Part shown: positions 8,633 through 17,253 of the stretch, in pieces
Layout of the letters: each line of letters starts with the position of its first letter
How positions within the stretch are numbered: the stretch's first letter is position 1
NCBI RefSeq assembly: GCF_024714495.1
Contig: NZ_JAMZMJ010000006.1
Coordinates: 328,782-392,781 of the forward strand
DNA: 64,000 nucleotides
Direction: 5' to 3'
DNA from: Marinoscillum pacificum
Lineage (GTDB): Bacteria > Bacteroidota > Bacteroidia > Cytophagales > Cyclobacteriaceae
Made by a program: the position numbers and the translations under genes
The notes under the pieces: model-generated
Seen by the model: the letters and a program-made list of their open reading frames with translations, nothing else
Databases searched by the model: none
What the model was told of the DNA's origin: nothing

Positions 8633-9334
8633 ATGGCTAATACAAAAACCAAGAAGGAAGAGGGGATCGAGATACTCGAAGATCCGGAAGTGCTTGCTGG
8701 TAAAGCTGAAGAGTTTTTCAATAGTTCGAAGAACAAGAATTTGGTTTTCGGAATAGGAGGCGTAATTGCTATCGCGATTTTGGCTTTCCTTGGTTACAAG
8801 TACTATATCACTGGTCAAAATGCTGAGGCTCAGAAGGAAATGTTCCAGGCTGTGCATTATTTCGAGGCTGATAGCCTTGGAAAAGCATTGAACGGTGACG
8901 GTATCAACTATGGTTTCCTTGATATCATCGATAACTACGGTGGTACAGATGCTGGCAACATAGCTAACTTCTATGCGGGTACTGCGTTCCTAAAAATGGG
9001 AAATGCTGAAAGCGCAATTAGTTACCTGGAGTCATTCAGCAGTTCTGACTATGTAGTGCAAGCTAGAGCGTATGCTTTGGTAGGTGATGCAAACATGGAA
9101 CTAGGTGATTACTCTGCTGCTGTGTCTGCTTATGACAAAGCTGCAAGCCACAAGCCAAATAAAGAATATACTCCAATCTATCTTCAGAAGTTAGCGGTTG
9201 CTCAAGAGGCAAACGGTAAGTTCTCAGCTGCGGCTGATGCATATGCACAGATTGTAGACGAGTATCCAAATTCATCTTTGGTACAAGAAGCGAAGAAACA
9301 CAAGGCCAGACTGCAAGGACTGGCTGCCGAATAA
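8633..9334 (+). CDS. Membrane-anchored tetratricopeptide repeat protein (YfgM-like)
   Basis: The 233 residues show a charged cytosolic start, one membrane helix at about 37-57 (LVFGIGGVIAIAILAFLGY), and then TPR-type helices. A signature repeat is ARAYALVGDANMELGDYSAA, followed by AVAQEANGKFSAAADAYAQI. This layout matches the YfgM/TPR_21 family, whose E. coli member works with PpiD at the translocon. A PpiD homologue is encoded at 20674 in this window, but not next to it. A terminator follows the gene. Confidence 0.78.
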   Translation: MANTKTKKEEGIEILEDPEVLAGKAEEFFNSSKNKNLVFGIGGVIAIAILAFLGYKYYITGQNAEAQKEMFQAVHYFEADSLGKALNGDGINYGFLDIIDNYGGTDAGNIANFYAGTAFLKMGNAESAISYLESFSSSDYVVQARAYALVGDANMELGDYSAAVSAYDKAASHKPNKEYTPIYLQKLAVAQEANGKFSAAADAYAQIVDEYPNSSLVQEAKKHKARLQGLAAE

Positions 9335-9360
9335 TATTTAGAATTTTCTGAAAAAAATCT

Positions 9361-9395
9361 AAAGGGGTGGGCCAGCAAGGATCACCCCTTTTTTT
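9361..9395 (+). terminator. Rho-independent terminator between TPR gene and ribH
   Basis: Arms AAAGGGGTG (9361-9369) and CACCCCTTT (9383-9391) form a 9-bp perfect stem with a 13-base loop, followed by a T-run to 9395. ribH starts 7 bases later, so its promoter must lie within or upstream of this hairpin. Confidence 0.85.
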
Positions 9396-9401
9396 GTTTT
9401 T

Positions 9402-9881
9402 ATGGCAACATCATTAAAAAGCTTAAGTGACAACAAGACATCCGGCATCAAGGACATGTCTGGATTCAAATTTGGTATCGTCGTTTCCGAGTGGAACGAA
9501 GAAGTAACCGAAGCACTCTACTCTGGAGCAGTTACAACGTTATTGGAACTAGGCGCTTCTAGAGAAAACATCGAGAGAATGAATGTACCTGGTAGCTTCG
9601 AGCTGAGCCTTGGTGCTCAGTGGATGGCTAAGAGAGAGGACATTGATGCGGTGATCACTTTGGGATGTGTGATTCAGGGCGAAACCAGACATTTTGATTT
9701 TATCTGCCAGGCATGTGCGGATGGCATTACCAACGTCGGATTGAAATACGACAAGCCAGTAATCTTTGGTGTGTTGACAACCAATAACCAAAAGCAGGCC
9801 ATGGATAGAGCTGGTGGAAAACACGGCAATAAGGGTGACGAAGCTGCAGCAACAGCGGTGAAGATGCTCAACGTAAAATAA
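9402..9881 (+). CDS. ribH: 6,7-dimethyl-8-ribityllumazine synthase
   Basis: The 159-residue product carries the lumazine synthase core: FGIVVSEWNEEVTEAL at about 25, VPGSFELSLGAQWMA at about 67, and TLGCVIQGETRHFDFICQ at about 87 with the catalytic His. PVIFGVLTTNNQKQAMDRAGG follows at about 120. It condenses ribitylamino-uracil with dihydroxybutanone phosphate in riboflavin synthesis. Other rib genes are not adjacent. The 67-base gap upstream is too short for an FMN riboswitch and contains the terminator of the previous gene. Confidence 0.96.
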   Translation: MATSLKSLSDNKTSGIKDMSGFKFGIVVSEWNEEVTEALYSGAVTTLLELGASRENIERMNVPGSFELSLGAQWMAKREDIDAVITLGCVIQGETRHFDFICQACADGITNVGLKYDKPVIFGVLTTNNQKQAMDRAGGKHGNKGDEAAATAVKMLNVK

Positions 9882-9932
9882 CAACCAACAACATAACCCT
9901 CAATTGTTAATAATTAATCACAAATCTAGAAA

Positions 9933-11243
9933 ATGAAGGTTTTAAAGTTTGGTGGAACGTCAGTAGGTTCACCGGAGCGAATGATGCAGGTTGCAGACAT
10001 TATCGCAGGAGTGCAGGGTAAGAAAATAGTGGTGTTAAGTGCTGTCTCTGGTACGACCAACACATTGGTAAGCATGTCAGACTACTGTGAAAATGAGCAG
10101 AAGGATGAGGCGAAGAAAGTAGCTGAAGAACTGCACAGCAAGTACCACGAGTTTGTAAAGAACCTTTATAAAGACGAGGCTTACGTCAAAAGCAACATTG
10201 AATTCATAGATCAGAAATTTTCTGACATCAACAACCTGATTGAGGAACGTTTCACCGAGCAAGTGGCTAAAATGTTTGTGGCCCAGGGAGAGTTGATTTC
10301 CACACATTTATTTACGGAGTACTTAAGCTCTATAGGTAAATCGGCGGTTTTACTTCCTGCTTTGGATTTCATGGCTTTGGATGAATATGCTGAGCCAGAT
10401 CTTAAAACCACCAAAGTAAAACTTGAGAACCTTTTGTCTTCGCTAGATGAAAATGTCATTGTCACTCAAGGCTATATTGCTAGAAATGCTGCTGGAGGAA
10501 CTGACAATCTAAGAAGAGGAGGAAGTGATTATACAGCAACCATTGTAGGTGCGGTATTAAAAGTAGAAGAAGTGCAGATCTGGACAGATATTGACGGTAT
10601 GCACAACAACGATCCACGTTTGGTAGACAATACACGTCCATTGGCTCACTTGAGTTTTGAAGAAGCGAGTGAGTTAGCCTATTTTGGAGCGAAAGTATTG
10701 CATCCAAGCTGTATCGTACCTGCACAGATGAATGAAGTGCCAGTAAGGATCAAGAACACTATGGATCCAGAGGCACACGGTACATTGATTTCGAATGAGA
10801 CCGAGCCTGAAAAAGTAAAGGCACTAGCTGCTAAAGATCATATTACAGCTATCAAGATCAAATCCAACCGAATGGTAATGGCTTACGGTTTCTTGAAAAG
10901 AGTCTTTGAAGTATTTGAGAAGTATCGTACACCTATTGATATGATTACTACCTCAGAGATTGCTGTTTCATTGACTATTGATAATTCTGATCATCTAAAA
11001 GAGATCATTGAAGAGATTGGTAAATACGCGACTGTTGAAGTAGACAGAGAACAAGCGATTATCTGTATTGTAGGTGATCACATTGCTTCTAGAAAAGGAG
11101 TTGGAACGGCAATTTTCGAAGCGATGGAGGAAATTCCGATAAGAATGATCTCCTATGGTGGTAGTAGAAACAACATTTCGTTGTTGGTGCCACATGATTA
11201 CATGAAGGATTCACTCATCAAGCTTCACAAAGCATTGTTTTAA
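9933..11243 (+). CDS. lysC: Aspartate kinase, monofunctional
   Basis: The 436-residue product begins MKVLKFGGTSVGS, the aspartokinase nucleotide and substrate loop. It has GGTDNLRRGGSDYTATIVGA and WTDIDGMHNNDPR in the kinase domain, and two ACT-like units from about residue 300 onward, where lysine or threonine feedback acts. It catalyses the first step towards lysine, methionine and threonine. Here it is not fused to homoserine dehydrogenase and has no biosynthetic neighbours. No lysine riboswitch fits the 51-base gap upstream. A bidirectional terminator follows. Confidence 0.95.
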   Translation: MKVLKFGGTSVGSPERMMQVADIIAGVQGKKIVVLSAVSGTTNTLVSMSDYCENEQKDEAKKVAEELHSKYHEFVKNLYKDEAYVKSNIEFIDQKFSDINNLIEERFTEQVAKMFVAQGELISTHLFTEYLSSIGKSAVLLPALDFMALDEYAEPDLKTTKVKLENLLSSLDENVIVTQGYIARNAAGGTDNLRRGGSDYTATIVGAVLKVEEVQIWTDIDGMHNNDPRLVDNTRPLAHLSFEEASELAYFGAKVLHPSCIVPAQMNEVPVRIKNTMDPEAHGTLISNETEPEKVKALAAKDHITAIKIKSNRMVMAYGFLKRVFEVFEKYRTPIDMITTSEIAVSLTIDNSDHLKEIIEEIGKYATVEVDREQAIICIVGDHIASRKGVGTAIFEAMEEIPIRMISYGGSRNNISLLVPHDYMKDSLIKLHKALF

Positions 11244-11250
11244 TATAAAG

Positions 11251-11275
11251 AAAGAGCCGCAACTTGCGGCTCTTT
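11251..11275. terminator. Bidirectional terminator between lysC and nhaD
   Basis: AAAGAGCCGC and GCGGCTCTTT form a 10-bp perfect stem with a 5-base loop, T-rich on the plus side and A-rich before it. It serves the two convergent genes lysC and nhaD. Confidence 0.92.
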
Positions 11276-11287
11276 TTATATAACTCT

Positions 11288-12799
11288 TTATAATATTTCC
11301 AGATAGAAGAATACGAACCATACCAGGATCAACAATGGAACCAGGAATGGAATACTGAAGCGGATGATGTAGCCAAAGAATGACGGCATCTTAATACCTA
11401 CTTGCTCAGCAATCGACTTAACCATGAAGTTAGGACCATTACCAATGTATGTCATTGCTCCAAAGAATACGGCTGCAACTGAAATCGCTTTGAGTTCAAT
11501 GACTGAATCCACAAACTTGCCTCCTGCATAGCCTATAACATCACTTACACTATTAATACTGGCACCATCAGCTGCCATCCCTGCCGTAAGGAAGTTCACA
11601 TAAGTTGGTGCGTTATCAAGGAAGCCTGACAACATTCCTGTTCCCCAATATAGGGTGTTGTGCGTAATGAGTTCAGCTCCTTCAGGGGATTTTGCAAAGT
11701 TGCCTACGAGTTCCAATGCAGGCATCATTGTCCCAAAAATTCCTATGAAGATAAAGGCGACTTCTCGAATTGGCTCGAAACTAAAGTCGTTTCCGTTGAG
11801 AGCCTGCTTGTCTGCAAATCTATATGATGAGTACGCAGCTCCCAACATGATTAATTCTCTTAGAAAACTAAACTTTTGACCATCATAATAGATGCCTGGA
11901 ACCCATGGAAATACATTCGGGTCCAGGAAAACCGCTGCCACCACAATGCCTAACCAGACGAAATTTCTGGTTCCTCGAAGCCCAATTTTACCTGACGGAG
12001 TAGCAGTGTCTTCTCCAAAAGAATAGTCCGCCTTGTTTCCTTTATCCATAAAGTAGAAGACTACCAGCAGGATGGATATAGCGAAAAGCCATGGAAGTAG
12101 ATTATTGGTAAGTGTCCAGAAGAATGGAATTCCCTTCAAGAAACCAAGGAACAAAGGAGGGTCGCCAATTGGTGTTAAAGAGCCACCTATATTACTCACC
12201 ACAAAAATGAAAAAGATGATGTGGTAAGACTTAATTCGGTTTTTATTTAAACGGATGAATGGTCTGATGAGTAGCATCGATGCACCAGTGGTTCCGATGA
12301 TGTTGGCAATTACTGCACCAAGTGCCAATAAGCCCACGTTAATGCCTGGAGCAGCTTTTTTGTCAACAATAATCATGATACCTCCAGAGGCCACGAACAA
12401 TCCAGTTAATAAGGCAATGAACTGGAAATACTCAAAGAAAGCATGAACAGGACCGTGCGAATTGTGCAATACAAACAGGTAATAACTTACTACAAGTACT
12501 GCCAGAGCGATGGCCACTTTTGGATAGTTTTTATGCCAAAAATGCTCATAGAAAAGTGGGCCTGTGGCAATCATAAGTAACAGAACCACAAAAGGTATCA
12601 CACTCCAAGGTGCAGGACTATGGTGAGCTTCTTCAGCGCCATGTTCTTCTGACTGATCTGCATGGGATTCTTCGACTTGATGCTCTGAAACTTGCTCTAC
12701 ACCATCATCTTCATGATCGGACGCAAAAGCCTCAAACCCTGTAGTGTTACCAATTAAAGAAAAGGCAAAAAGGAATGTAAAAATAACTCTATTCATCAA
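11288..12799 (-). CDS. nhaD: Sodium:proton antiporter, NhaD type
   Basis: The 503 residues start with a signal-like segment, then a His- and Glu-rich stretch at about 27-65 (for example SHADQSEEHGAEEAHHS), followed by about 12 membrane helices. Motifs SNIGGSLTPIGDPPLFLGFLKG and SGFLDNAPTYVNFL are those of NhaD in the ion transporter superfamily. It exports Na+ for H+ across the inner membrane, a role in line with a marine lifestyle. It is 61 bases downstream of the glutamate dehydrogenase gene on the same strand. A citrate or arsenite carrier is less likely, because the GDPP and DNAPT motifs fit NhaD. Confidence 0.88.
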   Translation of the reverse strand: MMNRVIFTFLFAFSLIGNTTGFEAFASDHEDDGVEQVSEHQVEESHADQSEEHGAEEAHHSPAPWSVIPFVVLLLMIATGPLFYEHFWHKNYPKVAIALAVLVVSYYLFVLHNSHGPVHAFFEYFQFIALLTGLFVASGGIMIIVDKKAAPGINVGLLALGAVIANIIGTTGASMLLIRPFIRLNKNRIKSYHIIFFIFVVSNIGGSLTPIGDPPLFLGFLKGIPFFWTLTNNLLPWLFAISILLVVFYFMDKGNKADYSFGEDTATPSGKIGLRGTRNFVWLGIVVAAVFLDPNVFPWVPGIYYDGQKFSFLRELIMLGAAYSSYRFADKQALNGNDFSFEPIREVAFIFIGIFGTMMPALELVGNFAKSPEGAELITHNTLYWGTGMLSGFLDNAPTYVNFLTAGMAADGASINSVSDVIGYAGGKFVDSVIELKAISVAAVFFGAMTYIGNGPNFMVKSIAEQVGIKMPSFFGYIIRFSIPFLVPLLILVWFVFFYLEIL

Positions 12800-12860
12800 G
12801 GCTTATGGGTCATCTATTTCACTAAAATTATCATTTGCAGGCTGAAAAACAAGGCCTTAT

Positions 12861-14093
12861 TTAAATTAGTTGGGATAATGCAATCCTAAAAGCGGCTTCT
12901 GCGAGTCCAGTTTTTGATGGGTTTTCATCATAAACTTTTTGCATTGCATTTTCAATCGTTTGCGAAGTGTCACTGAAAATTTCATCATCAGTAACTTTTC
13001 GATCGTTTTTCGGATCCATCAAATAGGCAAATGTACGTGCCATTCCACAATTAGAAATGAAATCTGTGATTAAGGCTACATTATCATCTACGTATTCAGC
13101 TATTGGTCCGTAGAAAATTTCTTTGTCTTTGAAAGGTACATTTGCGCCACAGGCCACAACTTCCAAATTATTTGCAATCAGTTGTTCAGCCTGTTCCTTG
13201 GATACTAAACGGGATGCGGCAGCAGGTATGAAAATCTCCGCACCAGTAGACCAAACTTTTTGATTGCATTCATCAAATGGAATGGTGTTATCTGCCACCA
13301 ATTGATTACCATTTCTTTCAAAGAATAATTTCTTCACTCCATCCAGATCGAGTCCGTTGGCATCAATTATGCCTCCATCTCTGTCAATTATGCCAACTAT
13401 CTTCACCCCGTACTTGGCCAGATATAGGGCAGCTGTTGCTCCCACATTTCCCCAACCCTGAATGATGGCTCTTTTTTGAGTGATGTCACCACCCCATATA
13501 TTGTAATAATGTCTGACTGATTCAGCCACTCCATACCCGGTAATCATATCTGAAACGGTGTACTTTGTATCTGAAGTCGGCACGTAGTTTTGATCTTCCA
13601 GTATTTTGGAAACACCTTGACGAAGGCGCCCTATCATATGTATTTTCTGAGGCTTGGGTGGATGATAGTGTCCATTCACCACACCCTCCTGTGGATGCCA
13701 TAGACCAAAACTTTCTGTAATAGGAATAACTTCATGGATTTCGTCCACATTCAAATCTCCACCAGTACCGTAGTATGCTTTTAGAAGTGGGTACACTGCC
13801 TGGTACCATCTTTTAAGAACATCTTTTTTCCTTGGATCTTTCGGGTCGAAATTGATCCCTGACTTAGCACCTCCTATTTGAGGGCCAGATACCGTGAATT
13901 TGATTTCCATCGTCTTGGCAAGCGATTCTACTTCTCGTCTGTCAAGGCCTTTTCGCATTCTCGTACCACCACCAGCTGCGCCATTTCTGAGCGAGTTGAT
14001 CACAGCCCAGCCTTCAGCTTCGGTTTCTGAATCAGACCATTCGAAAACAATTTCGGGGGTTTTGTCTTCAAATTTTTTCAGTAATTCTTTCAT
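12861..14093 (-). CDS. Glu/Leu/Phe/Val dehydrogenase family protein, probably glutamate dehydrogenase
   Basis: The 410 residues contain the amino-acid dehydrogenase catalytic loop SGPQIGGAKSGINFDP with Lys at 77, the GTGGDLNVDEIHEV region at about 110, and a Rossmann motif GWGNVGATAALYLAKYG at about 218. The C-terminal domain has AACGANVPF and an aspartate-rich end. The family interconverts amino acids and 2-oxoacids with NAD(P). Which amino acid is used cannot be read safely, because it starts with the atypical EIVFEWSDSETEAEGWAVINSLRNG, which differs from standard GdhA. A TAnnTTTG box lies 34 bases upstream. Confidence 0.85.
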   Translation of the reverse strand: MKELLKKFEDKTPEIVFEWSDSETEAEGWAVINSLRNGAAGGGTRMRKGLDRREVESLAKTMEIKFTVSGPQIGGAKSGINFDPKDPRKKDVLKRWYQAVYPLLKAYYGTGGDLNVDEIHEVIPITESFGLWHPQEGVVNGHYHPPKPQKIHMIGRLRQGVSKILEDQNYVPTSDTKYTVSDMITGYGVAESVRHYYNIWGGDITQKRAIIQGWGNVGATAALYLAKYGVKIVGIIDRDGGIIDANGLDLDGVKKLFFERNGNQLVADNTIPFDECNQKVWSTGAEIFIPAAASRLVSKEQAEQLIANNLEVVACGANVPFKDKEIFYGPIAEYVDDNVALITDFISNCGMARTFAYLMDPKNDRKVTDDEIFSDTSQTIENAMQKVYDENPSKTGLAEAAFRIALSQLI

Positions 14094-14126
14094 TCAGGGA
14101 TTAATGTTTATACATGAAATTGGCGG

Positions 14127-14134
14127 CAAATTTA
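14127..14134 (-). promoter_or_regulatory. Bacteroidota -7 box for the glutamate dehydrogenase-family gene
   Basis: The minus strand reads TAAATTTG, an exact TAnnTTTG, 33 bases before the ATG at 14093 and 25 bases after the end of anmK. No clear -33 TTTG is present at 19-23 bases. Confidence 0.5.
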
Positions 14135-14158
14135 ATGAAATATTGATCTTGAAACACT

Positions 14159-15220
14159 TCAGACAACTGAATGAAGATCTCCAGACACACTATCTTGCTG
14201 AGCACCAGTAGCTGATGCAAATACATTAGCTATGTTAAGTTTTCGTAATAAGGACAAAAAACCAAAAATCAAGGCTTCTTTATATTCTATAATGTCAGTA
14301 GAAGGAATATGCAAGTTAACCGTCCCATTCAGCTCTTGGTTCAATTGATCAACTAGCACTTGATTGTAAGCTCCCCCACCTGTTAGCATGACTGATTCTA
14401 CCTCAATACCTGACCTAATGGATTTCGAAATCTCTTTAGATAGAAAGTAGACATACGACGCCAATCCATCAGAGGGGTTTTGTGGAGCTCCCTTTAATAC
14501 AACTGATGTCCATTGATTGGCAAGAGATTTTGGAGGGGTTTTATGGAAGTAGTCCAGAGAGCCTAAATATGTCAGCCAATTGTTATCTCTATGTCCTTTC
14601 AGTGATAACTGGCCACCATCGTCATAGGAATGACCAAGTTGCTTGGCGAAATGGTTCAAGACTTGATTACAAGGAGCAATATCCCACGCCAGAATCTTTT
14701 GGTTGTCATGTATGGAGAGATTACATATCCCACCCAAGTTGAGAAAAGCTTTGTGATCGGAGAAAAGATAATGCTCACCTGCTGGTACTAAAGGGGCTCC
14801 TTGCCCACCTAGTGAAATGTCCTTCATCCGAAAATTATCAACTACTTCAATTCCGGTTATTTGGTGAATGATCGCTCCATTTCCAATTTGCAGTGAAATT
14901 TTCTTTACAAGCGGATCATGTAAAACCGTATGCCCGTGTACCCCTATTAGTTGGACATTTAGTTCTTTGGTTTTTATAATTTCTACTAGCTGGTACCCAA
15001 TCCATTCACCGTATGAATTATCTAACTCTTGGAGATCAGCAGCTGATAATTGATCAGCGCCACGTAATTGGGAGATGATTTCTTCTGGAATGGTAACTGT
15101 CTCGCAGTGAGTAATAGTGTAAGTCCAGCGCTGACCAGATAGCCGGAATTCAGACACACAAACGTCCAGACCATCCAGTGATGATCCTGACATTACACCA
15201 ATTACATTGTATTCACTCAC
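14159..15220 (-). CDS. anmK: Anhydro-N-acetylmuramic acid kinase
   Basis: The 353-residue product begins with VIGVMSGSSLDGLDV at 6-20, the AnmK phosphate loop. It continues with GVHGHTVLHDP, IVDNF-like VVDNFRMKD, GGQGAPLVPAGEHYLF and LTGGGAYNQVLV, all conserved in the family. It phosphorylates and opens 1,6-anhydro-MurNAc during cell-wall recycling. It is divergent from coaX, whose promoter overlaps the anmK 5' end. Confidence 0.95.
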   Translation of the reverse strand: MSEYNVIGVMSGSSLDGLDVCVSEFRLSGQRWTYTITHCETVTIPEEIISQLRGADQLSAADLQELDNSYGEWIGYQLVEIIKTKELNVQLIGVHGHTVLHDPLVKKISLQIGNGAIIHQITGIEVVDNFRMKDISLGGQGAPLVPAGEHYLFSDHKAFLNLGGICNLSIHDNQKILAWDIAPCNQVLNHFAKQLGHSYDDGGQLSLKGHRDNNWLTYLGSLDYFHKTPPKSLANQWTSVVLKGAPQNPSDGLASYVYFLSKEISKSIRSGIEVESVMLTGGGAYNQVLVDQLNQELNGTVNLHIPSTDIIEYKEALIFGFLSLLRKLNIANVFASATGAQQDSVSGDLHSVV

Positions 15221-15236
15221 ACGATTCTTATTTTTG
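15206..15236 (+). promoter_or_regulatory. Promoter of coaX (ATTG -33 and TATTTTTG -7)
   Basis: TTG at 15207-15209 is followed by exactly 19 bases and then TATTTTTG at 15229-15236. This is a near-ideal Bacteroidota sigma promoter (TTTG-N19-TAnnTTTG). The coaX ATG is 28 bases downstream. The -33 box lies inside the first codons of anmK on the other strand. Confidence 0.7.
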
Positions 15237-15264
15237 TATAGACTAGCTGAACCAAAAAATTATT

Positions 15265-15984
15265 ATGCCGAATGTAGCTGTAGATATTGGAAACACCAGA
15301 ATCAAATCTGCTCTTTTTGAAGGAGAACATTTGATCAGTACGGCTATTCATGAAAACCTCGAAGCCCTACATTCATTTTATGCAAAATCCGCCCATCACT
15401 GGATTTTTGGATCAGTTAAACACTATGACGAACAGATCAAGAAGATATTTTATGATGAAAAGTATCACCTCCTAAATAATAGGACGCCTCTTCCGATAGA
15501 GGTTAATTATGATACTCCTGAAACGCTTGGAGTAGATCGATTAGCTTCTGCAGTTGGAGCTTTTACTTCATTTCCAGATAAAAATATTTTGATCATAGAT
15601 GCAGGGACATGTATTACCTATGATGTTATAGATAAAAATGGTGTCTTTCAAGGAGGCGTAATTGCCCCTGGTTTAAAGATGCGCATGAAGGCAATGTCTC
15701 ACTATACGGATGCTTTGCCTGATATAAGTTCTGAATTCTCTGAAATAATGTTAAAAAATTTGGGAAAGTCTACCCGTGAGTGTTTGTTAGCAGGCTCATT
15801 ATCAGCAACTATTCATGAAGTGAACGGCTTTATAGATCATTTTCTGAAAGAATATGAGGATTTGGTCGTTATGATGACCGGTGGAGATACGATCCACTTT
15901 GAATCCAAATTAAAAGCACACATCTTTGCGGACTTTGATTTGGTGCTGACAGGCTTAAATAGAATTTTGATAAAGAATCAATGA
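15265..15984 (+). CDS. coaX: Type III pantothenate kinase
   Basis: The 239 residues have the ASKHA fold motifs of CoaX: VAVDIGNTRIKSALF at 4-18 (phosphate 1), PETLGVDRLASAVGA at about 90 and IIDAGTCITYDVID at about 111 (phosphate 2). GGVIAPGLKMRMKAM follows at about 128, and VMMTGGDTIHF near the end. It phosphorylates pantothenate, the first step of coenzyme A synthesis. It overlaps the next gene by 4 bases (ATGA), heading an envelope operon. Confidence 0.94.
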   Translation: MPNVAVDIGNTRIKSALFEGEHLISTAIHENLEALHSFYAKSAHHWIFGSVKHYDEQIKKIFYDEKYHLLNNRTPLPIEVNYDTPETLGVDRLASAVGAFTSFPDKNILIIDAGTCITYDVIDKNGVFQGGVIAPGLKMRMKAMSHYTDALPDISSEFSEIMLKNLGKSTRECLLAGSLSATIHEVNGFIDHFLKEYEDLVVMMTGGDTIHFESKLKAHIFADFDLVLTGLNRILIKNQ

Positions 15985-17243
15985 AGATCATAAAACTTGG
16001 CTTACTGGGACTTACTCTGTGTTTATCAGGTGTATTGGCGGCTCAGTCAATTAACTCTCCTTATTCCAATCATCAATTAGGAGAGTTCTTATTCCAAGGT
16101 CTTCCCCATAACTTTTCCATGGGGCAAGTGGGAACAGGTACGCCTACTCCATGGCATATTAACCTGCAAAACCCTGCTTTACTCACTTACAATAAGTTTA
16201 GTTCATTTCAGGTAGGTCTTCAAGCAGATTTTAGAACCTATACCGCAGATTTGGACAATTCTAAAGCGCAATCAGGAAGTTTAAGAGCATTGGCCGTAAG
16301 TTTTCCTGTGGTAAATGATAGATGGACTACTGCTTTTGCTGTGCTTCCACTTACCACAATGAATTATAATACGCAGAGCAGGGCTTACATTGATTTGCAA
16401 GACAGCATTTTGAAAACTATCGATTATAAAGGCGAGGGTGGTTTAACACAGGTTCAGTGGGCCAATGGAGTTCGTTTGTTTGATCGGCTTACAATAGGAG
16501 CCAAGGCATCTTATGTCTTTGGAACCTTGCATAAGGAGTCAAGTGTTTTCGTTAGTTCCACTGAAACTGTGTCTAATTATGCAGTGTCATACAATGAAGA
16601 TGCTCGTTACTCTGATATCATATTAAATCTGGGAGTTTCCTATCAGTATCGTATAGATACGAAAAATATTATTACAGTCGGAGCTGTTCATGGCCTATCT
16701 AAAAAGATAACAGGCACTCAAAAAACAATTGTTGATCGAATTTCTGCTTCTCGAACTGTCCTTGATAAAGACACCATTGCAATCGGAGTTCCTATTGAAT
16801 TTGACCTTCCTCAATACTTTGAATTCGGAGTGTCTTATGAATTATTAAATAAATTTAGAGCAGGGTTCGATTTCTCATATCACAACTGGGAAGATACCGA
16901 ATCAAATGAAGTTTCTGCCACTAGAAATACCGTTTCTATTGGCACAGGAATAGAGTTTATCCCCGATTATTCTAGCATTAATAGCTACCTGAAAAGAACA
17001 TCGTACAGAATGGGATTAAGCATGCGTCAGCTACCTTATCTAGAGAATAATACAGAAATTAATGATTTTGGTATTAATTTTGGAGTTTCCTTTCCTGTGA
17101 GTGGTTATTCCAGTTTGGATGCTGCTTTCAAATATGGTTTTAGAGGGACAACCGATAACAACTTAATACAGGAGAGGTATTTCCAAGTGGTTATAGGTGC
17201 CACGATAAACGATAGGTGGTTTATTAAAAGAAGATACGATTAA
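15981..17243 (+). CDS. Outer membrane beta-barrel protein
   Basis: The 420-residue product has a signal peptide cleaved after VLAAQ (about 21), then INSPYSNHQLGEFLFQGLPHNFSMGQVGTGTPTPWHINL. That pattern (SPYS-x-G-x-G, then NPA in QNPALLTYNKF) is typical of FadL/PorV-like outer membrane proteins of Bacteroidota. About 14 amphipathic strands follow, ending in WFIKRRYD. The substrate is not readable. It is coupled to coaX upstream and is followed 10 bases later by a TPR gene, so the run probably serves envelope assembly. Confidence 0.72.
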   Translation: MKIIKLGLLGLTLCLSGVLAAQSINSPYSNHQLGEFLFQGLPHNFSMGQVGTGTPTPWHINLQNPALLTYNKFSSFQVGLQADFRTYTADLDNSKAQSGSLRALAVSFPVVNDRWTTAFAVLPLTTMNYNTQSRAYIDLQDSILKTIDYKGEGGLTQVQWANGVRLFDRLTIGAKASYVFGTLHKESSVFVSSTETVSNYAVSYNEDARYSDIILNLGVSYQYRIDTKNIITVGAVHGLSKKITGTQKTIVDRISASRTVLDKDTIAIGVPIEFDLPQYFEFGVSYELLNKFRAGFDFSYHNWEDTESNEVSATRNTVSIGTGIEFIPDYSSINSYLKRTSYRMGLSMRQLPYLENNTEINDFGINFGVSFPVSGYSSLDAAFKYGFRGTTDNNLIQERYFQVVIGATINDRWFIKRRYD

Positions 17244-17253
17244 ACAAAAGCTT

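Noticed and set aside
9335..9401. FMN riboswitch before ribH
   Set aside because: Only 67 bases are available and most of them form the terminator of the previous gene.
9882..9932. Lysine riboswitch before lysC
   Set aside because: The gap is 51 bases, too short for this RNA.
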